A stretch of DNA of 32,304 bases from CBFGRV01 sp965651265. GTDB taxonomy: Bacteria; Bacteroidota; Rhodothermia; Rhodothermales; VXPQ01. Below are positions 17,925 to 26,093 of this stretch, piece by piece. Made by a program: the position numbers and the translations under genes. The first letter of the stretch is position 1. Every line of letters starts with the position of its first letter. The stretch is from NCBI GenBank assembly GCA_965651265.1, contig CBFGRV010000035.1, forward strand, positions 1 through 32,304. Direction: 5' to 3'. The notes beneath the pieces were generated by a model. It did not search any database. It had not been told where the DNA came from and saw only the letters and a program-made list of their open reading frames with translations.

Positions 17925-19098
17925 GGGGAGGCGGAAATCGGTCGATCTCTTCGTCACGATCGTTCTGGATGGCGTCGGTATCGGCGCCCAGCCGGATGCA
18001 CATCTCTACGGCGATGAAGGGTGCAACACCCTCGCGCACGTCTGTGCCGCCGCTCGCCCACACCTGCCGCACCTCACCCGCCTCGGGCTCGGCTGCATCA
18101 CGCCGCTAACCGGCGTGCCTCCGGTAGACCGGCCCGAAGCAGATTTCGGGAAGATGCAGGAGGTCTCCGCCGGCAAGGATAGCACGACGGGCCACTGGGA
18201 GCTCGCGGGACTCCGGCTCGATCGTCCGTTCCCGACCTACCCGAACGGGTTTCCGCCGGAGGTCATCCAGCGATTTCTGGATGTCACCGGGGCCGACGGC
18301 GTGCTGGCGAACAAGCCCGAATCCGGAACCGTCGTGATCGCCGAGTTCGGCGAAGAACACCAGCGGACGGGCCGACCCATCGTGTACACCTCGGCGGATA
18401 GCGTCTTCCAGATCGCGGCTCACAAGGACACCATCCCTCTGGAGCGGCTCTACGAGATGTGCGCTCTGGCGCGCGACGAGGTATGCATCGGCGATCATGC
18501 CGTCGGGCGCGTGATTGCCCGTCCGTTCGTCGGCCGGCCGGGTGCGTACGTCAGGGTGTCCGCGGAACGTAAAGACTACTCATTGCGCCCGCCGGGCACC
18601 ACCGTACAGGAAGCCCTCCAGGCCGGCGGTGTTCGAACAAATGCAATCGGAAAGATCGGAGATCTATTCGGCGGGGTAGGGTTCGACCACATCCGAAAGA
18701 CCAAGACCAATGCAACGGGCATCGAGGAGACCCTGCGATGCATGCGGGCGGCCGAAGGCCGGTCATTCATCTGGACCAACCTCGTCGATTTCGACCAGGA
18801 GTTCGGCCACCGCAACGATCCAGACGGGTTCGCGCGCGCCCTGGAGGCGTTCGATAGGGCGCTTCCCGACTTGATGGAGTCGCTGCCCGCCTGGGGCAAG
18901 CTTGTCATCACAGCCGACCACGGAAACGATCCGACTACGCCGGGCACCGACCACACCAGGGAGTATGTGCCGCTCCTGGTCTATGGAGGAGGATCCGGCG
19001 GCCGCGACCTGGGGACGCGACCATCCTTCAACGACCACGCCGCGACGGTCGCCGCCCATTTCCGCGTCGATTTCGAGACGCAGGGCACGCCATTTTAG
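17917..19098 (+). CDS. deoB: Phosphopentomutase
   Basis: Interconverts (deoxy)ribose-1-phosphate and (deoxy)ribose-5-phosphate in nucleoside salvage; an alkaline-phosphatase-superfamily enzyme with two Mn ions. Metal and catalytic motifs are intact: VLDGVGIGAQPDA near the N-terminus, SAGKDSTTGHWELAG with the phosphorylated Thr, DFDQEFGHRND, and ITADHGNDPTTPGTDHTRE. The length of 393 aa fits the family. No ATG or GTG lies near the expected N-terminus. The closest in-frame start is TTG at 17917, which overlaps the upstream stop by 8 nt. A GTG at 17884 is an alternative. A GGGGAGG stretch at 17925-17931 lies after that TTG, so the true start remains uncertain. Confidence 0.93.
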   Translation: MSEGRRKSVDLFVTIVLDGVGIGAQPDAHLYGDEGCNTLAHVCAAARPHLPHLTRLGLGCITPLTGVPPVDRPEADFGKMQEVSAGKDSTTGHWELAGLRLDRPFPTYPNGFPPEVIQRFLDVTGADGVLANKPESGTVVIAEFGEEHQRTGRPIVYTSADSVFQIAAHKDTIPLERLYEMCALARDEVCIGDHAVGRVIARPFVGRPGAYVRVSAERKDYSLRPPGTTVQEALQAGGVRTNAIGKIGDLFGGVGFDHIRKTKTNATGIEETLRCMRAAEGRSFIWTNLVDFDQEFGHRNDPDGFARALEAFDRALPDLMESLPAWGKLVITADHGNDPTTPGTDHTREYVPLLVYGGGSGGRDLGTRPSFNDHAATVAAHFRVDFETQGTPF

Positions 19099-19167
19099 CC
19101 GCTTGGACGCACCACGCCGACCCTGAGCCCGAACTGCTCGCCTTCCGAGCGCGAACGATCGCGACCC

Positions 19168-19857
19168 CTACATCCCGCCTTCTTTTCCGACCAGCGGCAC
19201 GAAGCGGAAGATGTGTTTCTCCTCGCGTCTGTATTCGTCCTCGCTCACCCTCACGAACAGGTTCATCTTCTGACCGCGCGCGTCCCCGATGGGGATGACC
19301 AGTCGCCCGCCGCGTTCCTCGGGCCCGCTCGGGATGCGGAGCTGCTCGAGGAGCGGCTCGGGCACGTCCGACGCGCCCGCCGTCACGATGATGCCGTCAA
19401 ACGGAGCGAACTGCGGCCAGCCCAGCGTGCCGTCGCCATGCTTCGTGACCACACGGTATCCGGCCTCCTCCAGAATGCGGCGCGTTCGCTCCAGCAGTGG
19501 TCGGTGCCGTTCGATCGAAAAGACCCTTGCGCCCATCTCGCACAGGACGGCCGCCTGGTAGCCGCTGCCCGTACCGACCTCCAGTACGCGGTCGCCGGGC
19601 TGCGGATCGAGCAGCATCGTCTGGTAGGCCACGGTGAACGGCTGCGAGATCGTCTGATTCATGCCGATGGGTAGGGCCTCGTCCTCGTAGGCCCGGCTGC
19701 GCAGCGCGGGCTCGACGAAGAGATGGCGCGGCACGGCCTCGATGGCGGCCAGCACGCGCTCATTCGTGATCCCGTTCTCACGCAGGGATTCGACCAGCCT
19801 CCGACGCTGTCGCTGATACTTACGTTGCTCATTCATGAGGAAGGCCCGTTGGCTCAC
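19168..19857 (-). CDS. pcm: Protein-L-isoaspartate O-methyltransferase
   Basis: Repairs isoaspartyl damage in proteins by SAM-dependent methylation. It is 229 aa. The family signature ISQPFTVAYQTMLL is followed by SAM motif I, VLEVGTGSGYQAAVL, then the acidic loop FSIERHRPL and motif FDGIIVTAGASDVP. It ends with the strand LVIPIGD typical of the family. The start is GTG at 19857, overlapping the cdaA stop as GTGA, which implies translational coupling. An ATG seven codons in (19836) is an alternative. It is the last gene of the folP-cdaA-pcm operon. Confidence 0.95.
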   Translation of the reverse strand: MSQRAFLMNEQRKYQRQRRRLVESLRENGITNERVLAAIEAVPRHLFVEPALRSRAYEDEALPIGMNQTISQPFTVAYQTMLLDPQPGDRVLEVGTGSGYQAAVLCEMGARVFSIERHRPLLERTRRILEEAGYRVVTKHGDGTLGWPQFAPFDGIIVTAGASDVPEPLLEQLRIPSGPEERGGRLVIPIGDARGQKMNLFVRVSEDEYRREEKHIFRFVPLVGKEGGM

Positions 19858-20654
19858 GCTTCGGCGGCGGCGAGCTGCTCGGGGCTTTCCTTCGCCTGCA
19901 GAGTGAAGGCATCGCGCAGATGCGCTCGCAGTTCATTTACGGTGAGGTTGGTGATCAGCTCACCGTCCATCGAGACCGAAATACTTCCGGTCTCCTCCGA
20001 CACGACCACGACGAAGGCATCCGTCTGCTCGGTAAGACCGACGGCGGCACGGTGGCGCAGGCCGAGATGCTGGCTCAATTTCATACTCGTCGAGACCGGC
20101 AGGATGCACCGTGCGGCCTCGATTCTTCGGTTCGATATGATCACGGCACCATCATGTAAGGGATTCTGACCGTAAAAGATCGTGATGAGCAGATCGCGCG
20201 TCACGTTGCTCTGGATGAGGGTGCCCGTCTCGACGTAGTTGCGCAGTCCCGTGGAGCGCTCGAAAACGATCAGCGCGCCGATACGGTCCTTGCTCATCTC
20301 TGCCACGGCCGAGACGACCTCCGACAACATGTCCTCGTGAGCGGGCGAGCTGACGAAGCGGCGCACGAGCGGATTCTGCCCGAGTAGCAGTAGTACGCGC
20401 CGGATCTCGGGCTGAAACAGAATGATGATGGCCAATGCCGCCACCTCGCTCAGCGTACTGAAGAGAGCCGGAAGCATCGTCATGTCGATGGCCGTGACGA
20501 TGACCTGCACGGCATAAAGTGCCATCAGCCCGAGAAAAATCTGCAGGGCGATGGTGCCGCGCATGAACTGATACAGCTTGTAGAGCACATACGACACGAT
20601 GGCGATCTCAAGGAGATCGACCCAGCGTATCGGTATGATCCAGTCGATTAGCAC
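19854..20654 (-). CDS. cdaA: Diadenylate cyclase CdaA (c-di-AMP synthase)
   Basis: Makes the second messenger c-di-AMP from two ATP. It is 266 aa. Three N-terminal transmembrane helices (about 10-30, 35-55, 60-80) are followed by a DisA_N domain. Active-site motifs are intact: PLHDGAVI (DGA at 168-170) and GLRHRAAVGLTE (RHR at 200-202). The start is GTG at 20654. It lies 39 nt after folP and overlaps pcm by 4 nt. The folP-cdaA neighbourhood is widespread in Bacteroidota, while gram-positives pair cdaA with cdaR/glmM instead; no cdaR-like gene is seen here. A transcript shared with folP is likely. Confidence 0.95.
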   Translation of the reverse strand: MLIDWIIPIRWVDLLEIAIVSYVLYKLYQFMRGTIALQIFLGLMALYAVQVIVTAIDMTMLPALFSTLSEVAALAIIILFQPEIRRVLLLLGQNPLVRRFVSSPAHEDMLSEVVSAVAEMSKDRIGALIVFERSTGLRNYVETGTLIQSNVTRDLLITIFYGQNPLHDGAVIISNRRIEAARCILPVSTSMKLSQHLGLRHRAAVGLTEQTDAFVVVVSEETGSISVSMDGELITNLTVNELRAHLRDAFTLQAKESPEQLAAAEA

Positions 20655-20693
20655 CTGCCTCTGCTGCCGTCCGTGGGATTCGGCTGTCCTGGT

Positions 20694-21647
20694 TCAAGCA
20701 TGGAGCGTAGCGCCCATCATGCGCAAAAACTCTACCGTTGGCCGTACATCGTGAGTGCGCACGATCGACGCGCCGCGCATCACGCCCACCGCCGTTACAC
20801 CGAGCGAGCCATAGAGACGCGCTTCAACGGGTGCGGGCCGTTCGGGTGAGCCAAGGTACGCTCCAATGGTGCTCTTCCTGGAGACGCCGATCAATACGGG
20901 ATGCTTCAATTCCAGAAGCGATTGCACTGCGTTGATGAGGCGCAGGTTCTCATCCGGCGATTTCCCGAAACCGAATCCCGGGTCGATGACGACATGCCGG
21001 ACGCCGGCGAACGTGGCCCGGTCGACGGCCTCGGCGAGCTCGCGCTTCACATCGGCCACCACATCCGCATACTCCCTGGTGAGCGGCGGATCACCCGGCT
21101 TGCCCAGGGAGTGCATGAGCACCATCGGCGCGCCGAACTCGGCCGCGACGTGCGCCGTCTCGTCGGTATACCGCAGCGCCGTCACGTCGTTGACGATGTG
21201 CGCCCCGGCCTCGAGTGCCGCGCGCGCCAGCTCGGGCTTGTAGGTGTCGATGGAAATGAGCACCTCGGGATGCTGTTCGGCAACGGACTCGATGACGGGA
21301 ATCACACGGGACAATTCCTCGCTGACGGGCACGGCCGCTGCACCCCTGCCGTAGACGGCCCCCGCCGGCCTCGACGATTCGCCCCCCACGTCTACGATGC
21401 TCGCACCCTCGCGCACCATCTCGTACACACGCTCCAGCGCGGCCGTGCGGTCCAGATACCTGCCACCATCCGAGAAGGAATCCGGGGTCACGTTCAGGAT
21501 ACCCATCACGTGCGCACCCCCCTCGGTTCGAGGGCGGCAGTCGAGGATTCGGCCGCGGCAATCGAGGAGGAAGGCGTCGGGATCGAAATCCACGGGCGGC
21601 TGTACTCTGGTCGCATAGTGTGCGGATCGATCCGGACCATCGGACAT
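20694..21647 (-). CDS. folP: Dihydropteroate synthase
   Basis: Condenses p-aminobenzoate with dihydropterin pyrophosphate in folate synthesis; the sulfonamide target. It is 317 aa. Signature loops are all visible: VMGILNVTPDSFSDGG, GGESSRPAG, SIDTYKPELARAALEAGA with IVNDV, DPGFGFGKSPDENL, and the pterin/pyrophosphate-binding IGVSRKSTIG. The final TIVRTHDV-type segment (SIVRTHDVRP) is also present. The ATG at 21647 is chosen because the candidate -10 at 21685-21690 lies just upstream; the open frame continues further but would run through that promoter. There is a ~50-residue N-terminal extension before the barrel. It is the first gene of folP-cdaA-pcm. Confidence 0.95.
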   Translation of the reverse strand: MSDGPDRSAHYATRVQPPVDFDPDAFLLDCRGRILDCRPRTEGGAHVMGILNVTPDSFSDGGRYLDRTAALERVYEMVREGASIVDVGGESSRPAGAVYGRGAAAVPVSEELSRVIPVIESVAEQHPEVLISIDTYKPELARAALEAGAHIVNDVTALRYTDETAHVAAEFGAPMVLMHSLGKPGDPPLTREYADVVADVKRELAEAVDRATFAGVRHVVIDPGFGFGKSPDENLRLINAVQSLLELKHPVLIGVSRKSTIGAYLGSPERPAPVEARLYGSLGVTAVGVMRGASIVRTHDVRPTVEFLRMMGATLHA

Positions 21648-21684
21648 TCTTCGAACGTCCGTGTATGCTGGGTCCGGCGCCTCT

Positions 21685-21721
21685 AGTATACACGCTCGGA
21701 ACGTACGAACTGCAAGTATAC
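21685..21721. promoter_or_regulatory. divergent folP / GH3 control region with paired GTATAC boxes
   Basis: Two identical GTATAC hexamers (21686-21691 and 21716-21721) are 30 bp apart, with a CGTACG palindrome (21702-21707) almost exactly between them. The left box overlaps a minus-strand -10, TATACT (21685-21690), preceded by CGAGCGTG; this would give folP a ~30-nt leader. The right box could serve the plus-strand GH3 gene (ATG at 21749). Promoter and operator roles are inferred from position and symmetry. Confidence 0.45.
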
Positions 21722-21748
21722 GCACCACATTTATCGTCGCCGCGGTCG

Positions 21749-23323
21749 ATGACGTACGCTGAGTCGCTCACCTCCTCCGTCCTCCGCGCGCTTCCCCTCC
21801 CGCCGACGCGCCGGGTCGATGCCTTTCGAAGCGATCCCGTTGCCACGCAGCGGCGCCTCCTGCTCCGGCTGCTGGACCGCGCCGCGGGCACGGAATGGGG
21901 GCGCCGCTTCCGATTCGAAGAGATCCTTCGCGCACCCGATCCCGTCGCCGCCTACCAGGAACGTGTGCCGCTGCACGACTATGAGGCGTATCGGGAAGAT
22001 GTGGAGCGCATCCGACGCGGCGAGCCGGACGTCATCTGGCCCGGCAGGTTCACGAACTTCGCCGTCTCGAGCGGCACGGCCTCCGCCGGCAAGATCATCC
22101 CCGTGAGCGACGAGATGCTGCAAAGCAACCGCTCGTTCAGCGTCGCTGTGGGACTGAATTACCTCCGACAGACAGGCAACAAGACGTACCTGCGGGGCAA
22201 GCACCTGACCCTTCCAGGTCGGATCGAGGAGGACCCGAAATTTCCCGGCACAATGATCGGCGAAGTGAGCGGGCTGCAGGCCGAACATGCTCCCCGCTTT
22301 TTCCAGCTTCTCTACCAGGCCGTCCCCAACGAGGTCTCGTTCCTTCCGAATTGGGAGCGGAAGCTACATGCGATCGCTGAGCGCACCATCACGATGGACG
22401 TGCGCTCACTCGTCATGGCGCCGACGTGGGCTCTGGTATTCTTCCGTGAGCTGCTCGAGCGCCACAGGCAACGCACCGGCCGCTCGGCCCGGCACGTGGC
22501 GGAGGTCTGGCCCAACCTCCAGGTCTTCATTTCCGGCGGCGTGGCACTTAGCTCCTATCGTGACCTGCTCTGTGAGACCATCGGCAAGCCGGACCTGCAT
22601 TTCATCGAGACCTACGGCGCATCGGAGGGATTCTTTTCCTTTCAGGATGATCTGCGGGATCCATCGATGCTGCTTCACCTGGACAACGGCGTCTTCTTCG
22701 AGTTCGTCCGGATGGACGAATTGGGCATGCCCGATCCCCGGAGACTGACCATCGCGGATGTCGACGTGGACGTGCGGTATGCCCTCTTCGTGACCACCTG
22801 CAGCGGCCTCTGGAGTTACGGCGTGGGCGACGTCGTCCGGTTCACGAGCACGGCGCCGCACCGCATTCTGGTTGCGGGGCGGACGAGCGAGATGATCGAC
22901 CGCTACGGCGAGGCCGTCTTCGGCGAAGAGGCCCGGGCGGCACTCCAGGCGGCCTGCGAAGGGACGGGCGCGCGCGTACGCGACTATCACGTGGCCCCCA
23001 AGCCGCCGGACGTCGATCGGTTGCCCGCACACCAGTGGTTGATCGAGTTTGAACAGTCCCCCGCAAGCGCCGATACATTCGCAAGCATCATAGATGAATA
23101 CCTGTGTGAAGTGAACCGGCACTACCAGATCCGGCGGGAAGCCGGAGCATTCGATCCACCTGAGATTGTCATGCTGCCCGAGGGCTCCTTCTACCGGTGG
23201 CTCGTCAAGACGAAAGGCCGGGTTAGCGGCCAGACGAAAGTCCCCCGTTTGAGCGAGGAACGCGCCATCGCAGATGGCGTTTTGACCGTAGTGCGTAGCC
23301 GCCCTGCAACCGAGCCTGGTTAG
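21749..23323 (+). CDS. GH3-family acyl-adenylating enzyme
   Basis: A 524-aa member of the GH3 family, best known from plants, where it adenylates auxin or jasmonate and conjugates it to amino acids. ANL-type motifs are present: SSGTASAGKIIPVS (107-120) for ATP binding, ETYGASEGFFSFQ for the acyl/AMP pocket, and YGVGDVVRF. The C-terminal cap domain ends in ...SFYRWLVKTKGRVSGQTKVPRL, a family signature. Bacterial members lack a known physiological substrate, so only an acyl-acid adenylation/amide-synthetase chemistry can be inferred. The ATG at 21749 fits the family start. It is transcribed divergently from folP and alone, with a 261-bp gap to rpoD. Confidence 0.9.
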   Translation: MTYAESLTSSVLRALPLPPTRRVDAFRSDPVATQRRLLLRLLDRAAGTEWGRRFRFEEILRAPDPVAAYQERVPLHDYEAYREDVERIRRGEPDVIWPGRFTNFAVSSGTASAGKIIPVSDEMLQSNRSFSVAVGLNYLRQTGNKTYLRGKHLTLPGRIEEDPKFPGTMIGEVSGLQAEHAPRFFQLLYQAVPNEVSFLPNWERKLHAIAERTITMDVRSLVMAPTWALVFFRELLERHRQRTGRSARHVAEVWPNLQVFISGGVALSSYRDLLCETIGKPDLHFIETYGASEGFFSFQDDLRDPSMLLHLDNGVFFEFVRMDELGMPDPRRLTIADVDVDVRYALFVTTCSGLWSYGVGDVVRFTSTAPHRILVAGRTSEMIDRYGEAVFGEEARAALQAACEGTGARVRDYHVAPKPPDVDRLPAHQWLIEFEQSPASADTFASIIDEYLCEVNRHYQIRREAGAFDPPEIVMLPEGSFYRWLVKTKGRVSGQTKVPRLSEERAIADGVLTVVRSRPATEPG

Positions 23324-23584
23324 GTCCTTCTGCGGCCGTGTGGATATCCGCGCGGCCTCTCGTCGGCCGGGCGACGAATTCTCACCCGCACGCATGCGTA
23401 ACCGACGGAACATCACCATCCGAAAGACGTGGATTGCAGCCGGGGTCTCGTAGCGATCCTGTCCAAGACTGAACCGCTCCCCGCTGCCCATCCCATCCAA
23501 CGGGTGACTGTGCCTGACCTCATCGAATAGACCAGGATATCCTCTCGCAGAACCGCTACTACCACCTAAAAAGCTGATTGGCCT
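23324..23584. other. spacer between GH3 gene and rpoD
   Basis: This 261-bp spacer is non-coding by inspection. It should hold the rpoD promoter, but no TTG/TAnnTTTG pair or canonical -35/-10 pair is convincing. A small GGCCG/CGGCC inverted repeat near 23333-23360 follows the GH3 stop and lacks a T-run. Confidence 0.4.
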
Positions 23585-24424
23585 ATGTATGTCCCTCGCC
23601 AGCAGCGGATGTTGGATCAGTATCTCCAAGAGATCGGCCAGATTCCGCTCCTCACGCCAGATGAAGAAGTAAACCTGGCGCGACGCATAAAGCAAGGCGA
23701 CCAAGAGGCGCTCCACAAGCTCACTCGAGCAAACCTCCGTTTCGTCGTCTCCGTCGCAAAGAAGTATCAGGGACAGGGTCTCTCGCTTGCCGACCTGATC
23801 AACGAAGGCAACTACGGCCTCATCAAGGCCGCACAGCGGTTCGATGAGACCCGCGGCTTCAAGTTCATCTCTTATGCCGTGTGGTGGATCAGGCAGGCTA
23901 TCCTTCAGGCGCTCGCCGAGCAGAGCCGTGTCGTCCGCCTGCCCCTCAACCGGATCGGCACCATCTCGAAGATTCGCAAGACCAGCGCCAAGCTCGCCCA
24001 GGTCAACGACCGCTCGCCCAATATCGAAGAGCTGGCCAAGGAGCTGGAGATCGACGTCGAGAAGGTTCGCGAGGCCATGCAGCACACCGGCCGCCATCTC
24101 TCCATGGATGCGCCGTTCAACGAGGACGACGACAACAGCCTGCTGGACGTGCTCCCCGACGACGAGGACACGCAGCCGGATGAGACGCTACTCGACGAGT
24201 CCGTAAAAATCGATATCGAACGGGCTCTCTCCCTGCTGCACCCACGCGAGGCCGAAATCACCCGGCTTTATTTCGGGATTGGCCGGGAGCATCCGTTGAC
24301 CCTCGAAGAGATCGGTCAGCGCTTCGGCCTCACCCGCGAGCGCGTCCGACAGATCAAAGAGAAAGCGCTCCGAAAGCTGCGCCAGAAGCACCGCCGAGAA
24401 GAGCTTCAGATGCACATCGGCTGA
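23585..24424 (+). CDS. rpoD: RNA polymerase primary sigma factor (sigma70, short Bacteroidota type)
   Basis: Primary housekeeping sigma factor directing RNA polymerase to most promoters. At 279 aa it lacks region 1.1 and the non-conserved region, as the Bacteroidota primary sigma does. Region 1.2 (LDQYLQEIGQIPLL) is followed by region 2 with RANLRFVVSVAKKYQ and RGFKFISYAVWWIRQ (melting and -10 recognition). Region 3 carries the acidic 3.2 finger (DNSLLDVLPDDED), and region 4.2 is LTLEEIGQRFGLTRERVRQI (-35 recognition). An in-frame stop (23567-23569) just upstream fixes the ATG at 23585. The N-terminus is therefore shorter by about eight residues than typical Bacteroidota RpoD and lacks their usual MRQLKI start. 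It is monocistronic with a strong terminator. Confidence 0.95.
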   Translation: MYVPRQQRMLDQYLQEIGQIPLLTPDEEVNLARRIKQGDQEALHKLTRANLRFVVSVAKKYQGQGLSLADLINEGNYGLIKAAQRFDETRGFKFISYAVWWIRQAILQALAEQSRVVRLPLNRIGTISKIRKTSAKLAQVNDRSPNIEELAKELEIDVEKVREAMQHTGRHLSMDAPFNEDDDNSLLDVLPDDEDTQPDETLLDESVKIDIERALSLLHPREAEITRLYFGIGREHPLTLEEIGQRFGLTRERVRQIKEKALRKLRQKHRREELQMHIG

Positions 24425-24445
24425 TAAGAAGTACGTATTACGAAT

Positions 24446-24480
24446 AAGGCACGTCTCTCCAGCGGGACGTGCCTTTTTTT
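24446..24480 (+). terminator. intrinsic terminator of rpoD
   Basis: A perfect 10-bp stem AAGGCACGTC/GACGTGCCTT (24446-24455 with 24466-24475) encloses a 10-nt loop and is followed directly by a run of T to 24480. It begins 22 nt after the rpoD stop codon. It is the clearest rho-independent terminator in the window. Confidence 0.93.
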
Positions 24481-24518
24481 ATGGCCTCAAACTTTTTTCG
24501 CATTTGCCCTTCGGAATG

Positions 24519-24547
24519 TTGTAGAGATGACGACATAGTGTTAAATA
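24519..24547 (+). promoter_or_regulatory. candidate promoter for the ATP-grasp/SET operon
   Basis: TTGTAG (24519-24524) is followed by 17 bp and then TAAATA (24542-24547), giving a predicted leader of about 45 nt to the ATG at 24600. The hexamers are only moderate matches. Because the rpoD terminator lies directly upstream, the operon needs its own promoter in this stretch. Confidence 0.4.
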
Positions 24548-24599
24548 CCGCCACTTCATTAAACCCTCCTATCCTCTTCACCCGCACCGTCCCGCAACC

Positions 24600-26093
24600 A
24601 TGAAACTGTGCATCCTCGACGATGCCTACGACGACTCCACGTCGCCGATGAAGGAGGTCGATATCCCCACGGATGTCGAGCGGTATTTCGGTCACTGCGA
24701 ATACGAACACCACTTTCTGACGAAGCGAACGGCCGTTCGCCAGGTGACTGAGCTCGCCGCGCGGGACTTCGACGTATTCGTCAACCTGTGTGATGGAGCC
24801 TGGGACGAGGATCGCCCCGGCATCGAAGTGGTGCAGACCCTCGAGCGGCTCAACGTGCCCTTTACAGGCGCCGACTCGAAGTTTTATGATCCATCGCGCC
24901 AGACCATGAAGAAGGTCGCGCACTACTACGGTATCCGTACGCCGGCCGGCGTTTTTGCGACTACCGAGCGCGACATCGAGAAGGCCCTCGACCTCCTCAG
25001 TTTCCCGCTCATTACGAAGCATCCCAACAGCTACTCGAGCATCGGGATGACGCGCAACTCGCGCGTCGAGACCGCTGCGGATCTGCGCGCCGAGGCCCTG
25101 CGCATGATCGCAAGCTTCGGCGGCGTGCTGATCGAGGAGTTCATCGAAGGGCGTGAGTTCAACGTGCTGGTAGCCGAGAACCCGGACGATCCGGTGAACC
25201 CCATCACGTACGAACCCGTCGAGTTTCGCTTCCCCGTAGGCGAGACGTTCAAGCACTTCGAGATGAAGTGGGTCCTGTACGGCGAGATGGCATCGGTCTC
25301 GTGTGAGGATCCGAGATTCGCCGAAGAGCTGAAAGAGATCTCCGCGTGCTTCTTCGCGGGATTAAAGGGCACAGGCTACGGGCGATGCGACATCCGCGTC
25401 GATGCCGACGGATGCCCCTACATGCTCGAAATCAACCCGAATTGCGGCGTCTTCTACCCGCCCCATGCCGAAGGCAGCGCCGATCTGGTGCTGGAGCTCG
25501 ACCCGTCCGGACATCGAGGGTTCGTGGAGACCATCCTTCGGGCCGCCTATAACCGAGTGAGGAAGCCCGAAAAGTGGACGCTCGAGGTCGATGACGGGCG
25601 TGGCTACGGGATGTACGCCCGCGAGGCTTATGCGCGTGGCGATCTCGTCTACGCCTACGAAGAGAAACCTCACGTGCTGGTCAGCCGATCCGTGGTGGAG
25701 AGCTCGTGGGATGAGTTGCGCCGCAGCTGGTTCTCGCGGTTTGCCTACCCGATCACCGACGAGATCTACGTGATGTGGAGCGATGATCCGGACGAATGGA
25801 AGCCGATCAACCATTCGTGCGATCCAAACACGTGGCTGGAAGGGCTCAACCTGGTCGCGCGCCGTCCCATCGCGGCCGGCGATGAGATCACGGTCGACTA
25901 CGCGACGTTCTGCAATGACATCATGGAGCCTTTCGAATGCTCCTGTGGATCGGCAAACTGCCGGGGCATCGTTCGCGGGACGGATTATCTGGAACCATTC
26001 GTCGACGAATACGGCGACCACGTCTCCGATTACGTCAAGTCAAAACGCAAAACACTGGCATGGGAGGTTCAGGGGAATGGAAGAGGGGATTGA
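24600..26093 (+). CDS. ATP-grasp ligase fused to SET-domain methyltransferase
   Basis: A 497-aa two-domain cytoplasmic protein. Residues 1-320 are a D-Ala-D-Ala-ligase-type ATP-grasp enzyme, which forms amide bonds through acyl-phosphates. It has Lys140 in the ATP site, the flexible loop SYSSIGM (144-150), EEFIEGREF (179-187), and magnesium ligands in GRCDIRVD (Asp264) and YMLEINPN (Glu277, Asn279). Residues 330-470 are a SET domain, the lysine-methyltransferase fold. It has the SAM-binding RGYGMYA (334-340), NHSCDPN (404-410), GDEITVDY with the catalytic-type Tyr434, and a post-SET cysteine cluster CSCGSANC (447-454). Both halves keep their key residues. It is first of two genes and overlaps the next SET gene by 17 nt. 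The substrate is unknown; ligation of an amino acid or peptide followed by N-methylation is an inference. Confidence 0.88.
   Translation: MKLCILDDAYDDSTSPMKEVDIPTDVERYFGHCEYEHHFLTKRTAVRQVTELAARDFDVFVNLCDGAWDEDRPGIEVVQTLERLNVPFTGADSKFYDPSRQTMKKVAHYYGIRTPAGVFATTERDIEKALDLLSFPLITKHPNSYSSIGMTRNSRVETAADLRAEALRMIASFGGVLIEEFIEGREFNVLVAENPDDPVNPITYEPVEFRFPVGETFKHFEMKWVLYGEMASVSCEDPRFAEELKEISACFFAGLKGTGYGRCDIRVDADGCPYMLEINPNCGVFYPPHAEGSADLVLELDPSGHRGFVETILRAAYNRVRKPEKWTLEVDDGRGYGMYAREAYARGDLVYAYEEKPHVLVSRSVVESSWDELRRSWFSRFAYPITDEIYVMWSDDPDEWKPINHSCDPNTWLEGLNLVARRPIAAGDEITVDYATFCNDIMEPFECSCGSANCRGIVRGTDYLEPFVDEYGDHVSDYVKSKRKTLAWEVQGNGRGD

Noticed and set aside
16365..17957. A 530-codon open frame on the minus strand opposite the GGDEF-like gene
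   Set aside because: The translated product has no recognisable domain or membrane layout and is rich in His/Arg, as expected from the antisense of a GC-rich gene. The plus-strand product has membrane helices, a GGDEF-like pattern and a good promoter.
22406..24097. A 563-codon minus-strand open frame across the GH3 gene and rpoD
   Set aside because: It runs antisense through two well-recognised genes and their spacer; a product of codon bias, not a gene.
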